Assembly: GCA_013076295.1 (NCBI GenBank)
Contig: RQOL01000780.1
Coordinates: forward strand, 1-64,000
Source of the DNA: Sanderia malayensis
Taxonomy: Eukaryota > Cnidaria > Scyphozoa > Semaeostomeae > Pelagiidae
Direction: 5' to 3'
Length of the DNA: 64,000 bases
The stretch's first letter is position 1. Each line of letters opens with the position of its first letter. Position numbers and translations under genes: made by a program. The notes under the pieces were generated by a model. It ran no database searches. It saw only the letters and a list, made by a program, of their open reading frames with translations, and was not told the origin of the DNA. Positions 40,985 through 52,153 of the stretch are shown piece by piece.

Positions 40985-42122
40985 AGTCGATTCCTTTAAG
41001 TTTCAGCTTGGCAACCATACTTCCCCCGGCACCCAAAAACTTTGGTTTCCCATAAGGTGCCAACGGTGTCATAAAATAACGCCCGCTGATCCCTAGTCGG
41101 CATCGTTTGTGGTTAGAACTAGGACGGTATCTGATCGTCTTTGAGCCTCAAACTTTCGTACTTGAATAATGAAAACACTCTTGCCAAATGCTTTTGCAGT
41201 TGTTTGTCTTTCGTATATTCAAGAATTTCACATCTGAGAACGAAATAAGAATGCCCCCTACTGTCCCTCTGAATCATAACTTTGTTTCCAGAAACCAACA
41301 AAATAGGACAAAAATCCTCTTATTCAAGCGGTCAGCCTGCTTTGAACACTCTAATTTTTTCAAAGTAAACGTCACAAACCCTACGCACACTCAACTAAGG
41401 GCACACACAGTCTTTGCAAAGAAGGACCGACCAGCCAGTAACATACCTCACGGCAGACCGCCTGGCCCGTCCCGAAATCCAACTGCGACCTTTTTAACTG
41501 CAACAACTTTAATATACACTATTGGAGCTGGAATTACAGTGGCTGCTGGCACCAGACTTGCTCTCCAATTGATCCTCATTAAAGGATTTAAATTGTACTC
41601 ATTCCAATTTTGCGTCTAAGAATTAGACACAGATTGTTATTTCTTGTCACCACCTCCCTGTGTCGGGATTGGGTAATTTGCGTGCCTGCTGCCTGCCTTG
41701 GATGTGGTAGCCGTTTCTCAGGCTCCCTCTCCGGAATCGAACCCTAATTCTCCATCACCCGTTGTAACCATGGTAAGCCACTACCGTACCATGGACAGTT
41801 GAAAGGGCAGAAATTTGAATGAAACATGGCCGGCAGTAAGCCGTGCGATTCGAGAAGTTATCATGAATCACAACATGAACGGTCGCCGCCAAGTGCCCGT
41901 AATGGTTTTTAGTCTAATAAATATATCTTTTCCGGAAGTCGGAACTTTTCGCATGTATTAGCTCTAGAATTACCACGGCTATCCATGTAGTGACGTACAA
42001 TCAAATAAACGATAACTGCTTTAATGAGCCATTCGCAGTTTCACAGTACAAGTGCTTATACCTAGACATGCATGGCTTAATCTTTGACACAAGCATATGA
42101 CTAGTGGCAGGATCAACCAGAT
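40985..42122 (-). pseudogene. 18S rRNA, 5' two-thirds
   Basis: The + strand is antisense 18S: GATTCCTTTAAGTTTCAGCT, CATACTTCCCCCGGCACCCA, TCTAATTTTTTCAAAGTAAA, CGTTTCTCAGGCTCCCTCTC, TGTATTAGCTCTAGAATTAC and finally GCAGGATCAACCAGAT at the 18S 5' end. Several normally invariant stretches are altered (for example CATAAGGTGCCAACGGTGTC where GC-rich 18S is expected) and parts are deleted, so it is not a functional gene. About 650 nt of the 3' part are absent. Confidence 0.88.
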
Positions 42123-43389
42123 AACGACTAGTAGTCACTGAGCGTGCGACCGGGCGTGCATCAAAGCACACTGCGGCCCACGTCACTCTCGATCTATCCA
42201 TCTAGGCTGCTGGAGGCAACGTCCAATTGTCGTTCCACGCCTGTCTTTCCCTCGCCTTTCCAATCTCCTCGACATGATGCACTCACACGCTCGGCCAGGC
42301 TGTGCATATGAAGAGCTAGGCGGCAAGAGCGGTCGAAGTCGGAGCAGTTTAGCTCCACGGGTCTATACCAACTCTATCGTTGCTGGCCATCGACCATCAA
42401 CACAACACCTCACGCTTCGCGCACTGTCGGTGGTACAGCCGAGAACGGCTGACGCACACGGTTCACACCAAATCCAACCATCGCAAGACCACAGAGGGCA
42501 ACGTCTATTCTAGCTATGACTCTCGGACATCATTGGCCTGCAAGTCCTTCTCAATGTTTCTCCAAAATTCCCTCCCACAACCACTGACTGACTCAATTGT
42601 GAATGCTCGCTGCGAACAGGGTACAGTCTCTGCTGATCCCTGAGAGGCAGGCAGAGCTTTCATACCTTACAGGCTTGCCGCTACTGCGACTCACCGCGGA
42701 GATTGCCCCAACGTTGCCTGCCCAACCATACGGCCACGTCTTGCTTCCTCTCCATCCAGCCATGCATCCAACACCCAACGCAACCCCACATCCCACTGCT
42801 GCCGGCATTTCTATTCACCCGCAGCCAGGGGATGAGTTGAACGCAGCGATTCCAACAGGTAACGAGTCACTTTGCTACATTTTGATGGACATCGAAGGTA
42901 AGGTCAAATTTTTTTCCAACATTGGAAAAGCACTTGTCAAACACCTTGTCAACAAAGCGGTAGGGGATTTCAATGTGTTTATCTTGTTTACGAGCAAAAT
43001 GTCAACATTCACATATAAATAGATGTGTTGACATGTGTCTTGAAAAACCTGCTGTTTTGCCACTGGAAACTGTGCACAAATTTTGCTGGCATTGGCCTGT
43101 GCATACATCTGTGCGCCCGTCTTTGGATCTCTTACGCTTCCTGACTGACGGGCACCATCTGCGTACACGGATGGATGCATACATGGATGACTGGTGCAAG
43201 TACCACACTACGTACAATACCTTGTTCCTTATTTAAGCCGTCTGCAAAGGATTTATCTCTGGAAATGTTAGATTTTGGTTCGTACAGCACCTCGGCAGTT
43301 GTTCTCCGCTTTGGTGCGTTGGGACGCAGGAGCAGGAACGAGTGCCAGCCCTATTCTTGCTGGCCTAAGATCATCCAGAGGAAGTTATT
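42123..43389 (-). other. rDNA external/intergenic spacer remnant
   Basis: This lies between the 18S 5' end and a 28S 3' end in the same orientation, so by position it is 5' ETS plus IGS. It is about 1.25 kb, GC-richer than its surroundings, with no ORF of note. No tandem subrepeats or clear promoter were recognised. The 28S 3' boundary could lie somewhat lower. Confidence 0.65.
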
Positions 43390-43638
43390 GTTGCTTTCTA
43401 GCACGGATTCTGACTTAGAGGCATCCAGTCATAATCCAACAGATGGTAGCTTCGGGCCATTGCCTTTTCAAGCAAGTCCAAATGCCAATTGTCTGAATCT
43501 GCGGTTCCTCTCATACTGAGCAAAATTACTATTGCAACAACACTTCATCAGTAGGGTAAAACTAACCTGTCTCACAACAGTCTAAACCCAGCACACGTTC
43601 CCTATTAGCGGCTGAACAATCCGGTGCTTTGTGAATTC

Positions 43639-43674
<36 letters not shown>

Positions 43675-43711
43675 CAAAAATCAACGTTGCTATAAACGCT
43701 TAGCTGCCACA
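43390..43711 (-). pseudogene. 28S rRNA 3' end, copy 2
   Basis: The + strand GATTCTGACTTAGAGGCATC, CAGTCATAATCCAACAGATG, TGCGGTTCCTCTCATACTGA, CTTCATCAGTAGGGTAAAAC, CACAATGATAGGAAGAGCCG and TAGCTGCCACA is antisense 28S. It breaks off at GCTGCCACA, about 11 bp short of the break in copy 1, and is followed by the same element sequence (TTTCTGAGGTACAC). Confidence 0.9.
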
Positions 43712-44847
43712 TTTCTGAGGTACACTTTTCGTAACGTAAAATGTTCGTTTTGATTGTACCGGTGAGTATAGTATCAAATTTTTATGTAACGCATTTAGCT
43801 ATATACGCATTCAGCTAGACACACTTTCTATTATGAACTATAATAGTATAGTAAGTTTTGTAACAAACCTGACCTCCCCTTCTTTTTTCGTTCATTCAGT
43901 GGACAGCTCGGAGCTGAATCTGAACTGAGGGGAAAACTATTGCTATACCCCGTTTCCATGTTATGGCTATTTTTTTGAAACTTTCTCTGGCCTCTAAACT
44001 AAAAATAATATTAAAATTCGTGTTACAGACAGGGCCTTTAAGAGAAAGCGATGAGTTTCCACGCACTAAGAGATAGTGCCGGTTTCTAAACGGTGACCAA
44101 CTTTCAACCTCTTCCTCATATCGAGACTAAAGTTATAGGACGTTGAAGTTTATTGACTTCAGTGTATGACAATTTAGGCCATCCTCCTGCACACAGCATG
44201 GACCCGGCACGAAGGAGAAAAAAATATGTTACAGCCAGTAGAAATATTACAATGAGGAACAAATGTTCCTGTGTTTTTGGAAACGAGGCCACAAAGAATT
44301 ACTTTCAAAGTTATAACGGTTCAAAGGGTTCAGTATTGGAGAAAATTGTGGATAATTTAAATAATATTTTAAAATCGCACTTCAAAGATGCATTCTTGAA
44401 ACTTTCAGCGTTAATTTGTCCTGTGAATATCAATATGCGGCAGATCTGATTTTATCATATTCTGTACGAGGCTATATTGACTAATGGTTCAATTTGTAAG
44501 GGCTCAGTATGGGGAAATCCGTAAATTTAGAATACTTTGAGAAAATCTCCAAAAAATCTAGAGAGGCTTCAGTATAAGAAAATATTACAACTTTCACATG
44601 AAAATAAATCATTCACCTCAGTAGCTACAGTGATGAATCTCACAGTGTTTATTCATCTTGCAGACACCTGGGTGCACCATAATGATTGATTCCATAACCA
44701 AACGAGGCTGAGCTGCTCTCACAGGCAAACAAATTTATCATTAGAAAATGTTAATTATGGCACACACTGGTAACAAAATCATTTCCATCTGTCACAGGAA
44801 GGATATTTCTGCATCCTGTACATGTCACTCACATAATCTTCTCCTAA
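43712..44847 (+). repeat. 5' noncoding part of Rep/helicase element copy 2
   Basis: Collinear with 13,588-14,731. It resumes at 46,050 after the Helitron insertion. No coding signal. Confidence 0.75.
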
Positions 44848-46049
44848 CTAGGGGTCATCACTCGCTTCGCTCGTTCGCCCCAGCCCTTCAAATAAAAAAA
44901 GCTTCATCTGGTTGGCGCACTCCGTGCGCTGCATTTGCTTCGCTCATGCCTCTTTCAGCCCCACGTACAATGCGTTAGCTCGCTGCGCTCGTCTGTCTAT
45001 CTATTATCAAGAAACATTGACTGATAGGGCGCACTTTGTGCGCTGCATTGGCTTACGCTCATGCCCCTTTCAACCCCACTTACAATGGGTTAGCTTGCTG
45101 CGCTCACCTGTCTATCTATTATCAAGAAGCACTGACTGATAGGGCGCACTTCGTGCGCTGCATTCGCTTTGCTCATGCCTCTGCCTACTCCTTTCACAAC
45201 AGTTTGGCTCGCTCCGATCGCCTTATAACCCCTTATCATAATTTGTTTATTAAAACTATGGGCTTGTTTACATTAGGCCTATGCGTCGCAAGCATGCCGA
45301 AGCAACAATGGCGGTCGCCTATCACCTAAACTACAACTATCTCACTCGAAAAACAAAAAATGCTGTTACCTGTGTTCTCAATTGTCTCCTGTAATTTTCC
45401 AGAGGTCTCTCAAACAATTAGCAAGTCTTTACAAAAATAATTCAGGTCGTAAAACACTTTGAAAGGCGCCCAGTTATCCTTTATGTGCGAAACAAAAACA
45501 TGCATCTTTTCCAAAAGTACCTGCTGTTCAACCCGAGGGCAAATTTGCATGATAACGAAAATTGCGTGATTGTTCACGTGAAGTCGCGAAAGAGCCAATC
45601 AAATTACAGCAAAGGGCAACACAGGTCACATGAACAGCGAATACCTCGTTTGAAAATGGAGTTCCTGATGCGAATTTGGAAGTTTCGCCACCGTAAACCG
45701 TAGTTTTTTCGTGATAGCACAATTAGCAGAATAATTAATGGAATAATTCAAAAATTCGGGAGAAAATCGAAAAACAAAATCCATTACCCTGGTTAAATTA
45801 ATAAACTAAGCATTCAGTGTGAATTTCATTGCCATATATCCATATACAAAAAAGCCTTTGTGATTACACGGTTCGCCGTTTCGGCCCATTGTGTTCGGGC
45901 GTTCGACCTTGTATGTATTGTATGTATGTATACATACAATACATACAATACAAAGTGTGCATGTATTGTAGAGTTTGCATTGTAGGTCATGTATCGTAGG
46001 GGTATGTATTGTAGGGTATCACGTGACATCACAGAATATATATATTAGA
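44848..46049 (-). mobile_element. nonautonomous Helitron, copy 2 (precise ends)
   Basis: On the - strand it starts TCTAATATATATATTCTGTG (46,049) after A, and ends GAGTGATGACCCCTAG (44,848) before T. Flanks CTTCTCCTAA and TTTATAGAGAGCAATGTC match the uninterrupted paralog at 14,717-14,748 (CTTCTCCTAATTTCTGGAGATCAATGTC). Insertion therefore occurred between A and T with no target duplication, the diagnostic Helitron outcome. The interior has about three 114-bp palindromic modules and a (GTAT)n-like stretch near 45,910-46,010. There are no genes. Confidence 0.92.
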
Positions 46050-46327
46050 TTTATAGAGAGCAATGTCTATAACGATAGCAATCCTTTCGGTGAACAAAAA
46101 TTATAATGGAATGCTCTTGTAAAGTTCCTCACCCTTGACAAACTCACTAGCGAGAGGAAGATGAAGGTATATAAAACACATATCTTATATTTTCCAATTT
46201 TCACTATGTAACTCTATAAAATCCCAATACAAATTAGAGTCAAATTTCTTTTATCAATGAAATTTAACAATCGATAATCTTTATCTTTATTCAATCATAT
46301 ATTGTGTTTCGTGTTATTTATGTAAAT

Positions 46328-47032
46328 TTACTCCCTCTTTGCCTTTTTGCTCTTTTTTGCTTTCTGCTCCTTCTTTTTCGGCACTTCTTCTTCATCACTC
46401 TCTGTATCTAACACAGCCAACACATCTTTTAATCCCCCCTTTTCTCTTTGTGCTTTTGACATTAATCAAGCACACATAATCTGCAATGTTTCCCGTCTCT
46501 TTGAATGTGGGATTGGGAGCTTAATGATACATTGAGCTTCTCTGCCAAAACTGCAGGATTGGACATGAGAAGTTGCCCTACCTTGAAATTCACCCCCATG
46601 CTGCACATCACGGCCCCAACCTCCGCAAAAGATAACATCAGGCTGTCCATGTCCTTTGTGGGCTTGATAATTGCTTTCAAAAGCTGTCTGGTCTCTTTCT
46701 GTGTGGTAACCAGCTCATTTTCTTTCCTATGAAGACTCAGCAAAAACTCCATTCCTTCGATTTCTCGCTTTACTTTTTCAATTCCTTCCTTCGGGATCTG
46801 ATTCTTCACAAGGACCTTCATGTTATGCGTCATTGTCTGAGCAAACTCTGACATGGCCACATGGGGCTTTTTCAGCCACTCACAATTCTCAGCCCTTAAC
46901 CTTCTAAAAGCAGTCTCCTTGTCGGGAAATGGCTCGGCGAGACTATATTGTCCAAGAAAATTTTGGGGGAAACTGAAAAAAGCTAACCCCCGGTGTCTTC
47001 TGTGTTGTGGCTTTTGCTGGTGATGATGCCAT
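46328..47032 (-). pseudogene. conserved accessory ORF of the rDNA-linked element, copy 2
   Basis: It parallels 14,999-15,710 across its full length. After a small frame change at the start it reads FLGQYSLAEPFPDKETAFRR, LRAENCEWLKKPHVAM, EGIEKVKREIEGMEFLLSL and CSMGVNFKVGQLLMSNPAVL. A further frameshift at about 46,525 precedes the basic tail. Function is unknown. Confidence 0.6.
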
Positions 47033-47652
47033 ACTAAAGAATGAAACATAGTTCCAATATTCAATTTCAACATGTTGCAGGTCCCGTCTTTAATATTATA
47101 CATATATTTACTTGTTACAAAAATGAAATTATGAAATGCTCTTCTTTCCATTTCTACAAACCGTTTCAAGTATGAACTCAACTTGAAGCACAGTTTTGTC
47201 ATATATATATTTCCACGAGAATGGTACTTGTCATCCGATTGCAGATTTGCACTTGCAGTAGTGATAACCGTATAGAATAATAATTTGGTCCTTTAACAAT
47301 CATTCATAAAAGAGTTAGAAAGTCAAAGTCTTGGGCATTTTGCAAAAATTTCAACAGTTTTTAATGTTTCGCTGCTCTTTTCCTACAGATATCATGACTC
47401 AATACCTCTGGAAATACACACCTTTTGATGCTCTACACTTCTAAGCAATTAATTGGAAACCACAGAGCTTTTTTTAATTCTCAAATATTAATTTTTATAT
47501 TCCATATATAAAAAAAAGGAAATTTATGGCAAGAAGTTTTTCAATCTAAAATTCTTTTTGCAAATGATATGCAAAATCTGATTACAGATTCGCGCTCGCT
47601 GTAGTCACAAGCAAATAGAATAATAATTTGGTCTTCTTATAGTGATTCTTAA

Positions 47653-50600
47653 AGTGCCTCTACACCTAATTTTTTTATTGACTAAAACTATAGATTCGAA
47701 TGCGCTGATTCTGAATCCGTTTATATTTTTTCGATATGACAAGTAGTTTTTGAGATACGAGGCAGCGCGTGCCACTTTTTTGTGGTTAACTTTTAGGACT
47801 GGGTCGATCCAACTATGACATCATAGTTGAGCCTAGTTGTGCCCCGTTCATTTTCCCGTACTGAAGCAACAAATTTGGCATCGATTTCCTCTCACACGAT
47901 GGGCTCGATATTTGTTTTTTTGACTTTGATGATTAGAAACAGGTTAGCGCATTATGGCATTGGAGTTTGAAAGGCGTGCGATGAGTTTGCAGCTGTGGGG
48001 AGGAATTACAAAATTCCCATGTAGTGCATGCTTGTTGTGCTCAGTGGCGGCGGGCGTAGGCCTACATCTACCTTATATAATATCTGAGTGGTGACGGAAA
48101 CGCCCGTCAAAGCCCACCCGGCCGGGGTGTTGTCGTCCCTCTAGCAATTTCGTGCTTTTCCTGTTCTTTTTCGAAACCACCTCGATTCGTTCCCCTTCCA
48201 GTGGACTAGCCAAGAAATTATTTCTTTTTGCCAAATTCGTTTTCGTTTTTCAGATTTTTACACTTTTCTACCTCGAAAATCCTTCCGCCCTTTGTTTTGC
48301 TTTGAGTCTGCTTTGTGTACTCTGTCAGATGCTGCAGTGCCCGCTGCTCTCCTCGGCTTTTGTTTTGCGTGCGAGGGGGACGTGTCCCGTGCTTCCTCGC
48401 GTACCAAAGCATTGAGTCGAACAAAACCTGCTGTGCCATGCGACCCCCGTCGCTAAAGGCATTTGAAATGACGTCGGGCTTCTGGAAAGATCAATCGTCC
48501 GTTGTTTACCGTTTTCGAAACAATGAATCCCTGTTGCGTTTGACACTAATCCGACAGCTCCTTTTGTTACTGTGACCCTCGATTGACCAGGAAGTTGCTT
48601 CCTCCTTGAGCGAGCGTGCAGTGGATCTCCTCCATTTTCGAATTTGGGACGGGACAAACCGAATGAATTGATTTCGTTTTGTGGCTGCGTTTTATTTTTG
48701 CTGCCGTTTCACTCAAGATTTCCAACTAAAAGCTCAGGATTTAACTGGTAAGTGGCTAAGTTGTTTCTATTTGCCTTCACTAAACTCCTCTGTATCATTC
48801 TTATTTTCCTTTCGATTTATTCTTATCCTTTATTTATAGAAATTTTTAGGGCCCTGAAATTCTAAATTAATTCATTGCTTTACAAATCTTTTCTATACTA
48901 TATCCAATACTAAAACGCTGAATGATCAATTTCTGCTTTTATAATAACAGGTCTGGATACAACGATCTAAATAATGAATTTCAGAAACGGCAAAATTTTT
49001 GTGATTTCACTGAAACGAAGCCATTCAAAACACATGCCGTTGTCTAAAAGCTATTCTGCCTTTCCTTGCAATCAACTGGAAATTTACTTGAAACTTGCTC
49101 TTCCAAACTGTTTCCGAAAGAACTTCACTGATTTGGATGTGAAACTCTAACTGGCCAGACTCGAAAACAGCTATTTTCATATTGCATTGAAGCAGGCCGT
49201 GCCGAGAAGCATGCAAATCCCCCGAAACGCTTTCTCCTTGGCATGCACAGAATTACTGTTCACGACTGGCCATCCGAAGGCAAAGTAATGGATTTCAAGC
49301 ACATCATTTTCGTTCTGCATAACATAAACGTGTGCTCAAGCTGGAAACAATTGCTTCCACTCCACATGGATTCTAAACTGGAAACGTGCCCACCACTGAG
49401 CTGCAATTCAAAACTACAAAGTTGTGCATTTGGTCTGTGAAGTATCTGAGTGAATCAATTAAAAATTTTCATGATCTGCTGTATTTAAAACCCTTTTATA
49501 TATCATGAATTTCTCACTGCGTGTTTAGATGCATCTAACTTTGGGACCCCTTTAAAATTTTCACAATGCGCCTTTTATTGCTTTCATTCAATTCGTGTAG
49601 TGGTAACTATGTTTTTACGCATTTGATTCTATATTTTTATTATTGTATATTCTCTAATCGCAATTTCGAATTAAATGGATCCATTTATGTTTTCTGATAT
49701 ACTATTCAATCGCAACGCTTCTCTCCGTTCGGTTTAATTCGAGACGTTTCTGGCACGCTCAGAAGTGCACGAAAATTTGCATCGCGGAAAAATGGACCTG
49801 GAACAACCTTGGAATGGAATCAGGCCTTAGGGCTTCCATGGGGGAAAGGATGGAAATATGAGGATCAAAATCATTTCAAATTAAATCATGGGAGAAAACA
49901 TGGACCTAGAACAACCTTGAAATGGAAGTTGGGATCCGGGATTCCATGTACCATGCTGTGGGGGAATGAATGCAACTTTGAAGATTTGAATGATTTCAAG
50001 TTAAATCATCAGAGAAAACATGGACCTGCAACAACCTTGGAATGGAAATCAAAACTCGGGGATTCCATGGACCATGTGGTCGGGGAATGCTTCCAACTAT
50101 GAGGTTGTCAATGATTTCAATTTATATCATCATGGACCTGGAACAACCATAGAATGGAAATCGGGACTTGGGGCTTCCATGAACCATGTGGTCGGGGAAT
50201 GCTGGAAACTATACATTTATATTTACATTACGTGTCCTGCGAAAATCCACTTTACCAAAATTTCATTGCCCCTCTTTACTACCCATTACTTTGCGTGTCC
50301 GACAAAGAATGATCTTACCAAAACTCAATCAATTTTCATTAGAACCCATTGCTTAACGTGTCCGCTGCTGCAGGATATTCAGTATAATGAATAGTGTTTG
50401 CGCTTTGGCGTGTCTGTCTCGTTATGTGTATTCCTGGGTATCTGCGAGGTATCTGTGCAATGTTGGTGATCAGAATTGAATAGAAAGTTTCCATAAATTA
50501 ACATTGTTAGTCGGATAGTAGTTCATGACAGTAGGGATTGCAGTGCCCAGGAATGCGAAGATGGCAAGGGGATAGGATTGTTCGTATCGTAGAGTAAAGC

Positions 50601-51684
50601 AGACCGATGATGGTGATACCAATGAAGGAGAACCTGAGTTGCATTTGATTATGGCTGAGAAAACTCTTTCACTCAAAGCCATGGAAGAGATTTGAGCAAG
50701 AAAAGAAATATTGAAAGAAAACTTTCTGGGCATTTGACTGGATCTGAATTATTATCTTTTTGTTGTGTATCTGATGAAGTAAAAGTGTGTATCAAAATTC
50801 AATATACGCAATAATTTAGGCCATCATATCCGTGTCAGTCTAAACCTTTGGGGTTTGAAGAAGCCTGAAAAGATTCGGTTTTCATTTGGAACAGCAAGTG
50901 TAGAAAATCTGCAACACAATTCTTTATTACTACACATGAATTTCGTTATTGTACCGAAATTATTGCGCTTTGTTCTTTGATTTATTTCATTCATGATGAT
51001 GCGTGCGTCCATAGAATTTCTTCCGTTGTTGCGAATTGATGAAATCTATCCATCTCCTTCTCCTTACAGTTTTAGGGCGATCATCCTGATAAAGCAATTC
51101 TGATTTATCGGGTGTATTTCCATGGGCTAGCAAAACACATCGATATGGCATATTTTCCCAGTTTCACACATAAATCTAATCTAACAATCTTTAATCATGT
51201 TTTGATGCTCTTCTTGTCATCCCCGTCCAGTTCCCGTACAGTTTTAACATTGCACGGCCTACGCCCGCCGCCACTGAGCACAGCGAGCAGCCACTACATG
51301 GGAATTTCGTAATTCCTCCCCACAGCTACAAACTCATCGCAAGCCTTTCAAACTCAAATGCCATAATGCGCCGACCTGTTTCTAATCATCAAAGTCAAAA
51401 AAACAACTATCGAGCCCATCGTGTGAGAGGAAATCGATGTCAAATTTGTTACTTCAGTACAGGAAAATGAACGGGGCACAACTAGGCTCAACTATGATGT
51501 CATAGTTGGATCGACCCAGTCCTAAAAGTTAACCAAAAAAATGGCGAAAATGGCGAAACATCGACACTTTCCCACGTTATAACTCGTTAACTAGACGTCA
51601 GATTTAAAAAATATTTTCGGATCTAAAATCAGCGAAGAAAGTTTTATCGATATATAGAATAAAAAAATAAGGTGTAGAGGCACT
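47653..51684. mobile_element. long-TIR DNA transposon, TTAA target, nonautonomous
   Basis: Inverted termini AGTGCCTCTACACCTAATTT and AAATAAGGTGTAGAGGCACT extend to about 400-bp arms (47,653-48,065 and 51,258-51,684), sharing GTTAACTTTTAGGACTGGGT, CTCACACGATGGGCTCGAT and TCAGTGGCGGCGGGCGTAGG with their inverses. TTAA flanks both sides (47,649-47,652 and 51,685-51,688). The paralog at about 16,330 reads GTGATTCATAAGAAAG without the insert. The TTAA target fits piggyBac or Kolobok. No transposase ORF is seen inside. The interior 48,100-51,250 is unassigned apart from a four-unit tandem repeat. Confidence 0.88.
49790..50215. repeat. ~108-bp tandem repeat, four units
   Basis: CATGGACCTGGAACAACCTT, GGAATGGAA.., GGGCTTCCATGG and GATTTCAA.TT..ATCAT recur at about 49,792, 49,898, 50,008 and 50,120 inside the TTAA element. 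Confidence 0.85.
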
Positions 51685-51949
51685 TTAAGAAAGTTAGAAA
51701 ATCAAAGTCATCTTTTAACACCATTTAATTTTTTTCTTCTGTGTCATTACACATGTCATGACTCAATAGCTATGGAAATACACACCTTTTGATGCTGTAC
51801 ATTTCTAAGTAATTCTTTTGAAACCACAGTGCTTTTGTTTAATTGTGAAATTTTAATTTGTATATTCCAAATTTCAAAAAAAAGAAATTTATGGCAAGAA
51901 GTTTTTAAATCTAAATTTTGTTTTGCAAATGATATCCCAAATCTGATTG

Positions 51950-52143
51950 TGTTAGATAGCAGAGTTGGACAACATTGAGGACACATTCGTAACTGAACAT
52001 AACAAAACTTGAAGAATATATATAAGTCAACATAACACAACAGTAGTAGAACGGAATCGAATGATCATAATAGAACGATAGTTCAAAGTTCATTGTTCGA
52101 TAATCTTTCTGGACGGGGGTTCATTAAAGTCTCAATAACAGCA
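51950..52143 (-). repeat. Copia 3' LTR
   Basis: 194 bp, TGTTAGATAGCAGAGTTGGA to CTCAATAACAGCA on the + strand. About 97% identical to the partner. Confidence 0.93.
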
Positions 52144-52153
52144 AATTCTCCCA

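Noticed and set aside
41188..41619. 143-aa ORF
   Set aside because: It overlaps antisense 18S rRNA.
47653..51684. Harbinger assignment from a TTA/TAA flank
   Set aside because: A 3-bp reading breaks the symmetry of the termini. TTAA on both sides fits the inverted repeats exactly.
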